From Boesenbergia rotunda (Eukaryota > Streptophyta > Magnoliopsida > Zingiberales > Zingiberaceae): DNA of 64,000 bases. The stretch covers positions 1-64,000 of the forward strand of contig JAGFNQ010004021.1 in the NCBI GenBank assembly GCA_024364735.1, given 5' to 3'. The first letter of the stretch is position 1. Each line of letters begins with the position of its first letter. The position numbers and the translations under genes were made by a program. Of the stretch, positions 32,303 to 44,779 are shown piece by piece. The notes below the pieces were generated by a model. That model was not told the DNA's origin. It searched no databases and saw only the letters and a program-made list of their open reading frames with translations.

Positions 32303-32888
32303 TGATAAACACCATTTTATTGATTATTTTAATTGCTAAAATCCATGTTTGACTCATGTTTTACTTGCTTAACTATGATTTTACCCTAGGTTTTAGGATT
32401 TCCTCTTATTTTGGACTTAATTGTAAATTTGTACATTTTTGGATTATTTGACCACTAATTTTCTGATATATTTTTGTAGGCATGAAAGGATCCTGGACCT
32501 AGGGCATACTGGGTCAAACATGAGTCGGAAGTGGAACCAGATCGAATTATCAAGCTTACGATTAATCCGGGCCGTCTGATTCAAGAGCGGCTAGATCTGA
32601 GCCATCCGGGACCATCTGAAGCAATCTGAGCTAGGGTTAGGGTTGATCAAGCATTCTGATCATGATCTGAAGGTTTCATCCCAATCAGAGCTCAATCAAC
32701 CGTTGGATCAAGCTTGGAGGGCTCTAGATCGTCCGTTCAAAGACTAAGTTGATCTGGACCATCCGTTGCACATCTGGAGGATCCGAGCTACCACGAGGCA
32801 GATCCTGACCCTAGATCATCATCATCAAAGTTTGGCTCCAATCAGAGTAAGATCAGCCGTTGGATCTCCTCCAATCAATCTGAGCCGT
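32303..32888 (+). mobile_element. 3' LTR of unit A, first part
   Basis: Aligns with 19206-19791 of the 5' LTR. It is broken after gccgt (32884-32888) by element B and resumes at 42671. Confidence 0.95.
32884..32888 (+). repeat. Target site duplication GCCGT of element B, left copy
   Basis: gccgt lies before tgacgaag here and at 42671-42675 after gcttatca. The intact target is visible in the 5' LTR at 19787-19791. Confidence 0.95.
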
Positions 32889-35033
32889 TGACGAAGCCCA
32901 AACTATGTGTCACAAATGTGGGCCTCAAATTTAGAATTTATAAATGAATGCTGGAAACCCTTTTACAATCAAAAATATGAAAATGTAATATAGGGGCCAC
33001 AGGTCGTATTTTTCTCGGGGCTAGTTGTCGTGTTTGATTCAAGCTAGGTTTAGGTGTCGTTTTTGTATTTGGGTTTCGAATAAGTGATTGAATTTGGATA
33101 GAAATTGTGAATGAAAATAGAATGAAAATAAGGAAAATGAACAAATGAACTAAGCAAGAGATGGCACTTGATACTTCCACCAAGAAAAATCGAGTCAGGC
33201 TATAGGCTGTAACCGAAGTTTGGAAAGGACCATTCAAATGCACAGTGAACTCTGAATGAAAGAAATCAATAGAGTTACGGAAATTATCTGAAGCAATTCA
33301 AGCCCAAGCAATTGCTATTTATGCCTTTCGGAAATTAAACAAGCTACACATGTTAACTCCAACTAACTACAATTTTTGAAACCACAACTTATTGGTTCCA
33401 ACTCAATCAGATGCCATAAATGACAAGTTAAATTCAGAGTCAATTAGATCCAAGCATAGGGCACACAACTGAGAATTGAAACTGAAATCAGATTTGAGAA
33501 GAGAAGTAAAATTCAGAAATGGATTTTGGAATGAAATGGCACGCAAACTAGAATTTGATGCCCAGAACTTTAAGCAAATGTTATTCTAAACCCAACAAAC
33601 TATCTATCCAATACTAGAGCAGGAATTAACAGCTAAGAAACTCAGAAATTCGAAACAAGTACAGAAACCAAAGGAAAGAAAAACAAAACTGCATTGAACT
33701 TGGCACGCAACACTTGAGATTGGCACGCAAGGATTAAAACTAAAGCAAACTGAAATTTATCTTAATCTATAACTAAACAAGTTCTTAGTTAACTTAACTT
33801 GAAGATTAAAATCCTAATTGAGCTCAAACAAATCAGAATTACAAACTAAATTGCTGAAAAACTGAAATTGCAGAAAAACAGGGCAGAATTCGACTAAACT
33901 GAAAACTATAGCTAAGACAGGAATTAAACTAATGAAATCTACTCCTCGATTCCTTCCCAAGCTCAGGATCTTCTTGGTTGTCAATCAAGAGCCGGCTTCG
34001 AACCCCTAGGCTCAGCAAATCAGTGGAAAAACAGCTTCAACCATCGATTCTGCTCAACTGCTTCAGCTGGGAGAATTCCAATCCAAATGCTTCGATCTTC
34101 GTTTGTGGAGCTGCGATGGTGATTTGGGAACAACCTGAGGTCACTTGAGAACCCCTACAAGTGCCTCAGATCATCGGAAATGGACTGTGGCTAAGATCTC
34201 AGTGCTCGGACCACAGAGATTGCGAAACCCTCAACAAGCTCTGTCCGGATGAAATTTGAGCTGAAATCTCGGTTGATGCTGCCTTCTTCAGATTCAGATG
34301 ATGAAATTAGGTTGGAAACGAGGTGGCCGCGCCTTAGAATTGAAGAAGAGATGAAAAACAGTGAAGAACTCGAAGAACTTGCGAAGACGGCATAGACGCG
34401 ACGAAGAACAAGCTGCTGTGAACATTTGATTAAATAGGAACAAATCGACGGCTCAGATTGATCGGAGGAGATCCAACGGTAGATCTTGGTCTGATTTGAG
34501 CTAAACTTTTATGATGATGATCTGGGGTCAGGATCTGCCTTGTGATAGCTCGGATTCTCCAGATATGCAACGGATGGTCCAGATCAACTCTATCTGTGCA
34601 TGGACGCTCTAGAGCCCTCCTTGCTTGATCCAACGGTTGATCTAGCTCTGATTGGGATGAAACCTTCAGATCTTGATCATAGAGCTTGATCAACCCTAAC
34701 CCTAGCTCGGATTGCTTCAGATCGTCCCGGATGGCTCAGATCTAGCCGCTCTTGAATCGGACGGCCCGGATTAATCGTAGGCTTGATAATTCGATCCGGT
34801 TCACATCCGACTCAAGTTTGACCCAATATGCCCTAGGTCCAGGATCCTTTCATGCCTACAAAAATATATCAGAAAATTAGTGGCCAATTAATCCAAAAAT
34901 TATGTAATTTTGCAATTAAGTCCAAAATGAGATAAAGTTCCAAAACCTAGGGTAAAATCATAATTAAGCAATAAAAACATAGGTCAAACATGGATTTAAG
35001 CAATTAAAATAATCAATAAAATGGTGCTTATCA
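32889..35033 (-). mobile_element. 3' LTR of element B
   Basis: 2145 bp, the same length as the other LTR (40526-42670), with very few differences (for example gaatgctgg against gaatcctgg), so B is recent. On the minus strand it runs tgataagcaccattttattg to gggcttcgtca. It is related to A's LTR but clearly diverged, so A and B are different members of one family. Confidence 0.95.
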
Positions 35034-38000
35034 ACTCCCCCACACTTAACCTTGAGCGTCTCGCGAAACAACTAAATATGTATTCCTTAAGTTTTCTAAA
35101 GCATAATTAGAAACAAATGAAAAGAAATTACCTAAGGTTGTCAATTCTCATAAATCTAAGCTCTATGGAGTAGTGTCTTATCCTTAAATCAACAACTTAG
35201 CCTTTTCTTCAATCATGAGTCATTGAGATGAATTTAAATCACTAGCCTTTCAAGGAAAATTTTGGTGGCTCTCTCCTTAAGTTCTAACTTGATGATGGAA
35301 GTGGAGCTCACTCAAACACACATGTTTCATGCACTACCATAGGCTTGCTTATTATCTAATCTCCATCATTAATCATGATTGGAATCAACATCTACAAAAA
35401 CAAATGAAAAGCATAGAATCATGGTGAAAATGGGACAAAAGCCAAGAAAAATGGAAAAAATAGATAAAGTGGAAGACTTGAGTGCTTGGGGATATTTTTG
35501 ATGCTCTTTGCCCCATCTTTCAGTCCTCATAATGATCTTAAAAATTGTGAAGTCAATCTTGAACCCTGCTTTTGATTGGAATGCATAAAACTTTGTTGGT
35601 GTCATTGTGCCAAAAACCTAATTTGTGTGCCAAATTGCTTCCTTCTCTTCGCTTTTCTGATTTTTCTTTTCTTTTTCTTTCTCTCTAGTAAATTCAGAAT
35701 GGAATGGAGTGATTGGGGTTTGTATCAGAGAACATCTGATATCAAGTAAAATAGAACATCAACATACCATTTTCACTAAACAACCCTTGTAACTCACTCT
35801 TGATACTCTTCACCCTTTGTTGGCACACTACTTTCTTCCATTCTTTTTTTTTTCTTTAGATTGCAGCTCCACTTCAGATTCATGGCAATTCTCTGATCTC
35901 TCAAAACAATTAGCATCAATAATATTTGCATAAATTGATAGAGGAAAATGTAGGTGTTCTACTCGAAATTGGTGGAGTAACAAATCAATATCCGGCCACT
36001 CAAAAATGGTTCAGCTATGTTGTGGCCATGCTTCAACCTTTATCAGAAACAACTTTAACCCAGCCTTCCGTGAGCTTCAAGTGGACTAATCAGCCCATTT
36101 GGCACAAGAAGTGGCAACTCCAAGTACTCATTGCAAATTTTCTTCTTCTTTGTTCTTAACTGATTGTTTGCTTCCTCACTGTTTTGTTCATTCCTGATCT
36201 GCACGGTTTCAATCCAATTCAGATTCATTACAAATCAGCTTCCTTTTCTAATCAGTGAGCTGCATTTTCACCTTACTGCCCTGCTGAATTGCTGAATCTG
36301 TTTCTATGTTTTGCTCTGAAATTCCAAATATTCTCTGATTCTTTTCATGTTTTGATCGGCAGTGGATTATCCACTTCAAATTTGCATTTCGACATGTGTA
36401 AGGTTCATAAACTTTAACTCTATTTGAAACCTTGGCTCAATTTTCTCGCTTGGCACAGATTTTTACTGCTTCAAATCAGCTTTTACAGCCCACAATTTCC
36501 TTTCTCTGTTTTTCATCAGGTTCTAAACTGCTATTGCGTGCCATTCAAACTTTGCCACAGCTTTTCTCACCTTGGCAAATTCTGATCCGAAATTCTTTGC
36601 AGCCATTTTTATTTTTTTAATCAGCAGTGGAAGTGCTCTGTAATCTCTGATTTACAGCCTTGGAAAAATCATTCTCAGTTTAAGTTGAGCACAAAACTGT
36701 CTCACTATAATGCAATCTGATTTTTATTCCTTTCTACTGCCCTTTTTCCGCTTGTAGTCTCAATTTACTGCTCTCCATAACCTCTGATAGCTGCCAAATC
36801 TGTTTTCTTGCAATCCAATTCTCAACTGATCCAAATCTGTTTTGGTTCAGATTTTAACAAAAGCTTCCTGCATTGGATCAGATTTGGTTAGCTTCAATTC
36901 AAATTCTATCAGATTTATTGCTGAACTTAGCTTCCTCAATTCCAACTTCTAAATTCTTGATCCAAATCATTTCTGATCCAAAGTAGCAGATTTTCAGTTT
37001 CCTTTTTGGCACAAACTGCTTTTCTCATTTTGGTTCAGATTTTGTGCCATTTCCTTTCTTCATATCAGAATTCTCTTCATAAGTGCTCCCTTTGTTTTCG
37101 GTTCTGCCTCACTGCTTTTCCATTCAAGCTTACAGATTTCATCCAATTGCCTTTACTTGACATCTGCTCCCCAAAAGATTGGATTCAGCCAAACCATTCT
37201 GCAATTCTGTCTAAAATCAGTTATGCAACTTCACAAATGGTCCTTCTTTGATTCAAAGCAGCTCCTAGTTGATTTGTTCAGCTTTCTTTAGCAAGGGCAG
37301 CTGCATTTAATGCTTCTAGCAAAGTTGCCGAATAGCTTCATAGCATCAAGAAACATACTTTTCCTCTCTTTTGACATGGCTTAAATTTCCTTCATATGTG
37401 TGCCATTTGGATTACTTCTTCAACCGAATTCAAACTTGCTCCAAATTGTTTGGATCTTCAAATTGTAATCAAAAATCTTCAATTGTGTTCAATCTTTGAC
37501 CACTTCTTCTTGCTCAATATCTGAATTTTTGACACCAAACTCAAATCAACTTGGCAAAAAATTTTCTTCCCAATCACTAATCACTCCCCCACACTTAGAT
37601 CTTTGACCGTCTCGGGCAAAATAGTATCAAGAAAACATCCCAAGCAAACAAATCCATAGAAAAATTGGGGTTAAGATTAGGAATAAGGAAAGACAAATAG
37701 AATAGACATGATTTTTGCCAAAATTGATATGGAAAGGTAAACAAGGCAATTAGTCTCTATAGATGTGATTCAATCATTGAAATATGATTTTGAAAGAACC
37801 TAAGCAAGTTCTAGAGTTCAATAACATGTGTGTATCACAAAATAAGGCTAATCTCACTAGGTAAAAATAATCCATCTCAAATCCTCAATTAAGAATCTAA
37901 AGCAAAATCGTACTCAAGCATCCAAGAATACATTCATTAGCTCAAACCCTAAGTTTTGACAACCAAATTTAATTTATTTTCAAAAGACTCTAAAATGCTA

Positions 38001-38191
38001 TGGAGATAACCTAAAGGGATACATTTATTCCTAATCATGCAAGAAAAAGTACGACAAGACATAACAAAGTATTTACAATGACTCCTATGCATTCTATTCT
38101 ACTCATACATTTATTAGCAATGACTCAACTTAAAAGAAAATTCTAAAAGTCATAAAAGTGATGGAAAATGCAAAAAGGAACAAACTCCCCT
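35034..38191 (-). mobile_element. Element B polypurine tract and non-coding 3' region
   Basis: The tract aagtgtgggggagt (35034-35047, minus) borders the 3' LTR. The next 3.1 kb aligns with 26486-29750 and 32257-32288 of A and has no credible ORF. A second copy of the purine motif is at 37583-37596 and a third at 38271-38284 inside the ORF. B lacks the solo LTR that interrupts A here. Confidence 0.8.
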
Positions 38192-40363
38192 TTATTCTGG
38201 TGGACGGAGTCTATCCAGAAGTAACCTCCATCTTGGTAGTGGAAGTACATAGGTGGCCGAGAGATTTTGGACTCCCCCACACTTGAACTTTGCAGAATTA
38301 TGCTCCGGTGGCCTAAGACGATTCAGGTTCAAAATCCATTGAAGGAGTGGAGTTCTTCGAATTAAAGTAAAATCATCTCCTCCTTCTTGATGCCTTTCAG
38401 AAGTCCTTCCAGGAGGTTGAAGTCTATACAGTTGGAGCACCCACTCCTGAAGTCTTCTGGACCCTGCAAAACAATGTAATACCTTCCTCAAATATGCAGG
38501 GTCAGAAAGAAATAAAATAGTATCAGTCTCTGCATAAAATAAATCCAAATCAGCATCATGTCCAATTAAATCAATGCTTGGTGTCTCAATAAATTTTTCA
38601 CAGTTATTTCCTACCAAATTTGCATCCAAAAACTCATCACAAATAATAAAATCAATTTTTGGCACTTCAATAAAAATATCACAATTATTTTTCAACAAAG
38701 ATGTATCAAGCAATGTATCACAACCAATGTAATCACTTTTGGGTGCCTGAATGAATTTTTCATAATTATTTTCAGCATATGATATATCAAAAGACTCATC
38801 ACAACAATTAACATCAAGTCTAGGCACTTCTAAAAAAATTTCACAATTATTTTCATGATATGTATCACCACATGCTTCAAAGTCAACAAATTCTACACTA
38901 GGTACCTCTAGGGATTTTTCACAATCAAATTCTACAAGAGATGCATCCCTAGGTGTATTAAAAACAATAAAATCAGTTTGAGGTACCTCTATGCAAGTTT
39001 CAGAAAAATTTGAGAGAGTATTTACCTGATCATGCTGAAAAATACCTGGAGGTTCTACAAAAGTGGATGTAACTGTGGCCTCCTCCTGGTCAAGTTCATG
39101 CTCCTCTTCAGGTTCAGGTTCTGGTGGACACTCAAATAAAACAGGTGATCCTTGGGTGCTTGCTTCCACCAAGCAAGTCCCTACACTTTCTGGTAGTTGT
39201 GGTGGTCCCTGGGGCTTAGTGCAATCCCCTACACCTATGGAATCATCTCCCACGCATGTTTCCTCAACCATTCCTGTATCAACCAAATTAGAAAAATTAG
39301 GATCATTAACAACTAAATCATCACAAGATAAAAGTATAGAATGCTCCTGTAAAGTTTCAAAATTTAATTCAAAACTATCACAAGCCCTGCTATCAATCTC
39401 CTCCAATGCCTCTAAATCAGTAGGAATGGGTGATTCTTGGGGCTCAGTGCAATCCCCTACACTCTCAATCCTATCCTCTGAATTTTCTGATGCATCAATC
39501 AATATAGGTGGTTCCTGGGGCTCTGTGCAATCCCCTGCACCTATAGATTCATCTGATTGTCCTAATCTTTGAGCTTGTATTTGATTCCATTGATCAACCA
39601 ATTTTGCAAGGCTTTCTTCGATGTCTTGCTGTTGTTGTACGACTTGTTGTTGCCAAGCTTGTTGTTGTTGTAGCATTTGTTGACACATCTCTATCATTCT
39701 TTGTTGTTGTTCCTCATCCCAATCAGGATCATCAAAGCCTCCTTGATTAAACTGCGGAATTGGGAGGGGCTGAAAATTCTGAGTGTCTTGCTGAAAATTT
39801 TGAAAACCTTGCTGAAAATTCTGTCCTTGAAACTGGAAATCTTGCTGAAAATGTTGAAATTGTGGTTGAAAGTATGGTTGAACTAGCTGAGAATGGTAGC
39901 CCTGGAAATCTTGGATCTGAGGTTGAAATTGTGGTGGTGAACACTGAAATTGAGTGGGCTGGAAATTCTGGGTGCAAGGCTGAAAATTTGGATCGCATGG
40001 CTGTGAATATTGAAAAGGTTGTTGAAAATTCTGTATAGGTTGAAATTCTTGCTACCATGGCTGAGGTTGAAGCTGAAATTGATAATTTTGGGGCTGAAAA
40101 CTTTCGAAAGGCTGCTGGAAATTTTGTGATTGCTGAAATTGTTGTAATGGTGGCTGAAAATTGACCTGAAATTGTTGAAATGGTTGCTCAAACTGGGGCT
40201 GAAAACTCTGGAATGGCGGCTGCCCGTTCTGAAAATTCTGATTTGGTTGAAAATCTTGTTGAAATTGTTGACATTGTGGCTGAAAAAATTGATTTGGTTG
40301 CTCATTGAAAGGTTGGTTCTGCTGAAAATTTTGACATGGCTGCTGATAAGTAGATGAAAACAT
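38192..40363 (-). CDS. Gln/Phe-rich ORF of element B, one in-frame stop
   Basis: Minus-strand ORF of 724 codons from ATG 40363, with a single stop (TAG at 40054-40052) in place of a likely CAG. Residues 1-220 are F/Q/P/N-rich (MFSSTYQQPCQNFQQNQ; FQPQ and NFQQ words repeat). A polyglutamine stretch with MCQQMLQQQQAW follows near 225. Then come three GDCTEPQ repeats and an acidic EPEPEEEHELDQEE segment. About six 27-residue repeats follow (CEKSLEVPSVEF, NCDIFIEVPKIDFIICDEF, NCEKFIETPSIDLIGHDA). The C-terminus is Arg/Leu-rich (FAGSRRLQEWVLQLYRLQPP, RLLLDRLRPPE). The order is the same in A. There are no transmembrane segments, zinc knuckle or enzyme motifs that I recognise. It may be a gag-like or accessory protein of a non-autonomous element; function unknown. 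The stop may have inactivated it. Confidence 0.75.
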
Positions 40364-40501
40364 TTTGAACCTGCAGCCCTGTCACAAAATGAACAAGAAA
40401 AATGGCAGTACCCGTATACCAAAGAATAAGCAACAAAAAATAGAACCCAATGATATGTCCAAAAGCATACAAGCAAAAATCAAACAAATCAACTAGTTGC
40501 T

Positions 40502-40519
40502 TCCCCGGCAACGGCGCCA
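40502..40519 (-). other. Primer binding site of element B
   Basis: On the minus strand tggcgccgttgccgggga, six bases inside the LTR end ...cttcgtca. It is an exact Asp-tRNA type site. Confidence 0.9.
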
Positions 40520-40525
40520 AAAATT

Positions 40526-42670
40526 TGACGAAGCCCAAACTATGTGTCACGAATGTGGGCCTCAAATTTAGAATTTATAAATGAATCCTGGAAACCCTTT
40601 TACAATCAAAAATATGAAAATGTAATATAGGGGCCACAGGTCGTATTTTTCTCGGGGCTAGTTGTCGTGTTTGATTCAAGCTAGGTTTAGGTGTCGTTTT
40701 TGTATTTGGGTTTCGAATAAGTGATTGAATTTGGATAGAAATTGTGAATGAAAATAGAATGAAAATAAGGAAAATGAACAAATGAACTAAGCAAGAGATG
40801 TCACTTGATACTTCCACCAAGAAAAATCGAGTCAGGCTATAGGCTGTAACCGAAGTTTGGAAAGGACCATTCAAATGCACAGTGAACTCTGAATGAAAGA
40901 AATCAATAGAGTTACGGAAATTATCTGAAGCAATTCAAGCCCAAGCAATTGCTATTTATGCCTTTCGGAAATTAAACAAGCTACACATGTTAACTCCAAC
41001 TAACTACAATTTTTGAAACCACAACTTATTGGTTCCAACTCAATCAGATGCCACAAATGACAAGTTAAATTCAGAGTCAATTAGATCCAAGCATAGGGCA
41101 CACAACTGAGAATTGAAACTGAAATCAGATTTGAGAAGAGAAGTAAAATTCAGAAATGGATTTTGGAATGAAATGGCACGCAAACTAGAATTTGATGCCC
41201 AGAACTTTAAGCAAATGCTATTCTAAACCCAACAAACTATCTATCTAATACTAGAGCAGGAATTAACAGCTAAGAAACTCAGAAATTCGAAACAAGTGCA
41301 GAAACCAAAGGAAAGAAAAACAAAACTGCATTGAACTTGGCACGCAACACTTGAGATTGGCACGCAAGGATTAAAACTAAAGCAAACTGAAATTTGTCTT
41401 AATCTATAACTAAACAAGTTCTTAGTTAACTTAACTTGAAGATTAAAATCCTAATTGAGCTCAAACAAATCAGAATTACAAACTAAATTGCTGAAAAACT
41501 GAAATTGCAGAAAAACAGGGCAGAATTCGACTAAACTGAAAACTATAGCTAAGACAGGAATTAAACTAATGAAATCTACTCCTCGATTCCTTCCCAAGCT
41601 CAGGATCTTCTTGGTTGTCAATCAAGAGCCGGCTTCGAACCCCTAGGCTCAGCAAATCAGTGGAAAAACAGCTTCAACCATCGATTCTGCTCAACTGCTT
41701 CAGCTGGGAGAATTCCAATCCAAATGCTTCGATCTTCGTTTGTGGAGCTGCGATGGTGATTTGGGAACAACCTGAGGTCACTTGAGAACCCCTACAAGTG
41801 CCTCAGATCATCGGAAAAGGACTGTGGTGAAGATCTCAGTGCTCGGACCACAGAGATTGCGAAACCCTCAACAAGCTCTGTCCGGATGAAATTTGAGCTG
41901 AAATCTCGGTTGATGCTGCCTTCTTCAGATTCAGATGATGAAATTAGGTTGGAAACGAGGTGGCCGCGCCTTAGAATTGAAGAAGAGATGAAAAATAGTG
42001 AAGAACTCGAAGAACTTGCGAAGACGGCGTAGACGCGACGAAGAACAAGCTGCTGTGAACATTTGATTAAATAGGAACAAATCGACGGCTCAGATTGATC
42101 GGAGGAGATCCAACGGTAGATCTTGGTCTGATTTGAGCCAAACTTTTATGATGATGATCTGGGGTCAGGATCTGCCTTGTGGTAGCTCAGATTCTCCAGA
42201 TATGCAACGGATGGTCCAGATCAACTCTATCTGTGCATGGACGCTCTAGAGCCCTCCTTGCTTGATCCAACGGTTGATCTAGCTCTGATTGGGATGAAAC
42301 CTTCAGATCTTGATCATAGAGCTTGATCAACCCTAACCCTAGCTCGGATTGCTTCAGATCGTCCCGGATGGCTCAGATCTAGCCGCTCTTGAATCGGACG
42401 GCCCGGATTAATCGTAGGCTTGATAATTCGATCCGGTTCACATCCGACTCAAGTTTGACCAAATATGCCCTAGGTCCAGGATCCATTCATGCCTACAAAA
42501 ATATATCAGAAAATTAGTGGCCAATTAATCCAAAAATTGTGTAATTTTGCAATTAAGTCCAAAATGAGATAAAGTTCCAAAACCTAGGGTAAAATCATAA
42601 TTAAGCAATAAAAACATAGGTCAAACATGGATTTAAGCAATTAAAATAATAAATAAAATGGTGCTTATCA
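40526..42670 (-). mobile_element. 5' LTR of element B
   Basis: 2145 bp, termini tgacgaag...gcttatca as written on the plus strand. Its right end is the apparent donor of the fragment at 22256-22481. Confidence 0.95.
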
Positions 42671-44610
42671 GCCGTCCAAACTTAATTACATAAGGAAAAT
42701 AACGCAGCAGCTTCTCCTCGTCGCGTCTTCGCCGCACAGTCCAGTTCTTCGTGTTCTTCCTTCGTTCTTAGTTTCTTCCTTCAATCCGAGGCGCGACCAC
42801 TCGATTTCCTTGCTGAATTCATGTGCTAGGTCATTGGGGAGGCCATCAGTGGAGTTTCCGGATCGGAATTGCCCAAGAACAGAGTTTGTGAGAGGTTTCT
42901 ACAGCTCTATCCAATTGTTACCTTCGGATCGGCTGTGCTCTAATACCTTCCACCTGAGCTATCCAGAGGGGTTCCCTGAGTAGCTTGGATCATCATCCAC
43001 TCACCTACGCACGCAGACGCAGCTGCAATGAAGATTTCGAATGGAAAATTCAGAAATGAGCAATCTGAGCTGTATTCAATCGCAGATGAAGTTTTCCCCA
43101 TGATTTGCTGAGCTTGCGGGTCCGAGGCTCTCCCTTGCTTGACGACAAGGAGTACATGAGCTCTGGAAGGAATCGAGGAGTAGTTTAATTAGTTACAATT
43201 CAGTTTTCGCATGTAGTTTAAATTCTGTCGAAATTCTATTTTGAGTTTCAGTTCTATCAGCTGTTCTAGTGTTACTTTTAATCTATGAGTTGTTTTTACT
43301 TAATTAGGTTTTAATCCTGTAAGAAAATCAGTTTAGGAAGTTGTTTAGTGGATAATTGCTCTTTATTCCAGTTCACTTTTGTTTAGTTTGTAGCGTGCCA
43401 AATTGTATTGTTGCGTGCCAAGTTAGTTTGCTGTGTATCAACATTTTCAATCCCATTACACTAGTTGCTACCAAGTAATTGCTAGTTTAAACTTCCTTGT
43501 TCCTAGATTAGTTACTTGCACTTAGTTTTCATTAGCTAGCTCAGCCCTTGATCCATTGCGAGAACAAAATCTGTAGCTAATCCTTGAATTTCTGCACATG
43601 CTTGTTTTGAGTTTTTAGTTTCAAATCTGCTTTTTCTTTTCTTTGCTGCAGTTTGTATTTGAATTGATAGCCAAATTCAGAAATCACTAGGTTCATTGCT
43701 CCTTAAGCTAGTTTCGAGCAGTGTTCGTAGTTGTTCCATTTGTTTGCATCCAACTAGTTAATCTATTTCAATTTTGCTCATAAATCCTGAAATTTCTGCA
43801 CATTCATTGTAATTTTCGGTTTGTGTCTAAAGTGAACTGTTTGGGACTGGTTTTCTTCATTCATTCCTGCCAAGTTCTTCAATGAAAGTTTGCTTTTCAA
43901 ATTGCATTCTGTCAGCTGCGTTTCTGAACTGCTAGAAAGAGTCTTAGGCACAAAAATTCAATTTTTGGCACAAGGATTTCAGCTTGTGTACCAAGCTATT
44001 TTGGGCATTGTTTTCAAATCCGTTTTCACTTCTCTTTTGGGTGTAGAATAGTTTTGAAATCAATTGATATCACCCTTTAGTATTTCTGAATTTTCTTGGC
44101 ATTGGTTGGCTCCCAAAAAAAAAATTATAGCTAGTTTGAGTTGAATAGCTTGTTTAAAGTCTGAATTTCATATGCTATTATTGTGTTAAGATTGTTTGAT
44201 TTCCGGAAATTACCATCACTGCCTGATTCTTTTGTTTAGCATTTATTTTGCATGTGAACTCAGATTTGCCTTCATAGATTATTTAAGTGGCTTTGATTGA
44301 GTTGTTAGTTGGGTAAGTTCATCAATTGTCATACCTTGTTGAATTCGTCTAGTCAAGATCTTTCTTTTCCTCAAGTTTTTCATTTCGAATTGAACCCAAA
44401 CCCAAATCTTTATTTGAAACCCGAAAATACAAATGACACATAAATACAAGTTCGTATCAAACACGACAACTAGCCCCGAGAAAAATATGACCTGTGGCCC
44501 CTTTACTACATTTTCAGTTTTTGATTGTAAAAAGGGTTTCCAGCATTTCATATATATATTCATATCTAAATTTGAGACCCACATTCGTGACACATAGATT
44601 GAGCCTATCA
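42671..44610 (+). mobile_element. 3' LTR of unit A, second part
   Basis: Resumes with the duplicated gccgt and runs to gagcctatca, followed by the cacat duplication. It matches 22482-24423 with scattered differences. The 121-codon minus ORF at 44279-44644 crosses the LTR end and is not a gene. Confidence 0.95.
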
Positions 44611-44774
44611 CACATCTTGGATGAGCGGGATAACCGAAGGGCACACTTCAAAGGTATAAACAGTAGATAAATCTATTAGATAGATAGCTTTGTACGAGTT
44701 TTCTTTCGCATGGATCGCTCGTGGGTTCTTGTTTCCGCTGCGTTTTTATTGTTTTGTGCCGCGAGAACCCAACA
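44611..44774 (+). mobile_element. 3' LTR of copia C1, last 164 bases
   Basis: Starts with the second cacat (44611-44615), matches 13252-13411 and ends gagaacccaaca. The gcttc duplication of C1 follows at 44775-44779. Confidence 0.95.
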
Positions 44775-44779
44775 GCTTC

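Noticed and set aside
39883..40476. 197-codon minus ORF rich in Phe/Ser/Asn
   Set aside because: The same shadow frame in element B. It starts in the leader and does not follow the conserved frame.
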